In this document: piece after piece, positions 6,207-6,944 of the stretch | Layout: the number at the start of each line of letters is the position of its first letter | Position numbering within the stretch: position 1 is the first letter of the stretch | Assembly (NCBI GenBank): GCA_016780605.1 | Contig: JADHLS010000271.1 | Location: 1-6,944 of the forward strand | Direction: 5' to 3' | From: Reyranella sp. | Lineage (GTDB): Bacteria; Pseudomonadota; Alphaproteobacteria; Reyranellales; Reyranellaceae | DNA length: 6,944 bases | Notes under the pieces: model-generated | Database searches by the model: none | Seen by the model: the letters and a program-made list of their open reading frames with translations, nothing else | Told to the model about the DNA's origin: nothing | Program-made: the position numbers and the translations under genes

Positions 6207-6875
6207 GTGCGTCCGATCCTTCTTCTCCTGATGGTCTTCAGCGTGAGCGTCGCGGCGCTTGCCCAGCAACGCTTCGACTTCAAGGTCCGCGAGGACATGT
6301 TCGCCGGCATGGACGGCGACAAGGACGCCTTCGACCGCGCGATGAAACTGATCGACGACACGCTCGCCGCCGAGCCCGATCACGCCGAGGCGCTGGTGTG
6401 GCGCGGCGACGGCCGGCTGTTCATGGCCGGCGAGGCTTTCCAACGCGGCGCCATCGCCGAGGGCCAGAAGCTTGCCGCCGAGGCGGTGGCCGACATGGAC
6501 CGCGCCGTTGCCCTCGCGCCCGACAAGATCGCGGTGCGCGTGCCGCGTGCTGCGGGCCTGATGCCCTATGCCCGCGCCCTGCGTCGCTTCGATCCGGCCG
6601 CGGCGGACAAGCTCACTCGCATCGCCCTTGGCGATTTCGAGTTCGTCCTGTCGGTGAGCCAGCCGGACTGGAGCACGATCGGCACACACGGCCGCGGCGA
6701 AGTACTAGGCGCGTTGGCCGATGGCTGGCTGGCTGTCGGAGAGACGACGAAGGGCGACGCCTTTCTCGACCGCATGATCTCGGAGCTGCCAGGCACGCCG
6801 TATGCCCAGAACGCGAGCAAGCGGCGCGCCGACCCGTCGGCACGGGCGCCGCTCACCTGCCTGGGTTGTCACTGA
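6207..6875 (+). CDS. Exported TPR-like protein ending in a CxxCH heme-attachment motif
   Basis: The 222-residue protein has a clear Sec signal peptide (RPILLLLMVFSVSVAALA, cleavage likely after A19), so it is periplasmic. The mature part is helical with TPR-like spacing: AFDRAMKLIDDTLAAEPDHA (41-60) with EALVWRGDG, then AVADMDRAVALAPDKIAVRV (93-112), and a less clear third unit at about 139-192. The last five residues are CLGCH (C218, C221, H222), a perfect CxxCH heme c signature, immediately followed by the stop. If heme is attached, the motif would sit on a short tail after the helical domain; a metal- or disulfide-binding tail is an alternative. The start is GTG 6207, 2 bases after the upstream stop and without a strong ribosome site, indicating coupling. 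An upstream continuation of the frame is antisense or out-of-frame to real genes and is not used. The exact family is not recognised. Confidence 0.8.
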   Translation: MRPILLLLMVFSVSVAALAQQRFDFKVREDMFAGMDGDKDAFDRAMKLIDDTLAAEPDHAEALVWRGDGRLFMAGEAFQRGAIAEGQKLAAEAVADMDRAVALAPDKIAVRVPRAAGLMPYARALRRFDPAAADKLTRIALGDFEFVLSVSQPDWSTIGTHGRGEVLGALADGWLAVGETTKGDAFLDRMISELPGTPYAQNASKRRADPSARAPLTCLGCH

Positions 6876-6881
6876 CGACTT

Positions 6882-6944
6882 CTAGGCGACGCGCTTCTTC
6901 TGCGCTGCCACCGAGCCCGCACACTGGTCGACCGGCAGCGGCCG
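6882..6944 (-). CDS. 3' end of an unidentified gene (partial, runs off the right edge)
   Basis: On the minus strand an open frame enters from the right edge and ends at TAG (6884-6882). The 20 visible residues include LPVDQCAGS and end in AAQKKRVA, a basic tail. It converges on the TPR-like gene with only 6 bases between the stops. Too little is present to name a family, and chance open sequence is possible. Confidence 0.45.
   Translation of the reverse strand, partial: RPLPVDQCAGSVAAQKKRVA

Noticed and set aside
6312..6347. An EF-hand-like calcium loop (DGDKDAFD) in the TPR-like protein
   Set aside because: The central glycine is alanine and the position-12 acidic residue is lysine, so it does not meet the EF-hand pattern; it is better read as the approach to a TPR helix.
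6876..6944. A terminator between the TPR-like gene and the minus-strand partial gene
   Set aside because: Only 6 bases separate the stops, and no GC-rich hairpin followed by a T-tract is visible.

Overview
The window is GC-rich (roughly two thirds G+C by eye) and tightly packed, with seven complete protein genes and two probable gene ends cut by the window edges. It looks chromosomal and alphaproteobacterial. dnaQ (DNA polymerase III epsilon) points towards an opposite-strand secB (export chaperone), a pairing typical of Alphaproteobacteria, and the DnaQ and SecB sequences fit that class. The genus cannot be fixed from this window. I see no rRNA, tRNA, CRISPR array, transposase or phage gene, and no stretch over 300 bases lacks a gene.

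Layout. (1) Positions 1-90 may hold the end of an upstream gene. (2) 104-799 (+) is dnaQ. (3) 796-2217 (-) is a carotenoid oxygenase family enzyme with an apparent Tat signal. Its stop overlaps that of dnaQ, and it lies 6 bases downstream of secB (2224-2748, -), so secB and the oxygenase probably share a transcript. (4) 2749-2908 is a divergent control region with an AT-rich patch and an inverted repeat. (5) 2909-3730 and 3735-4778 (+) form a two-gene operon: a peptidase C26 / gamma-glutamyl hydrolase-type enzyme and a gentisate 1,2-dioxygenase-type bicupin. (6) 4788-5585 (-) is a membrane-anchored LytTR DNA-binding regulator. It is divergent from 5698-6204 (+), a small multi-pass membrane protein, followed 2 bases later by 6207-6875 (+), an exported TPR-like protein that ends in a CxxCH heme-attachment motif. 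(7) 6882-6944 (-) is the end of an unidentified gene.

How the genes relate. dnaQ and secB are housekeeping genes. Between them, and in the operon beside secB, sit accessory oxygen-dependent ring- or alkene-cleaving iron enzymes: the carotenoid oxygenase and the gentisate dioxygenase. This suggests use of plant- or lignin-derived aromatics, but no other gene of such a pathway is present. The right third is a compact candidate signalling locus: regulator, membrane protein, and exported possible heme protein. I do not see a clear new defence or mobile system. The right-hand module and the unusual enzyme pairing in the C26/dioxygenase operon are the parts most worth following up.
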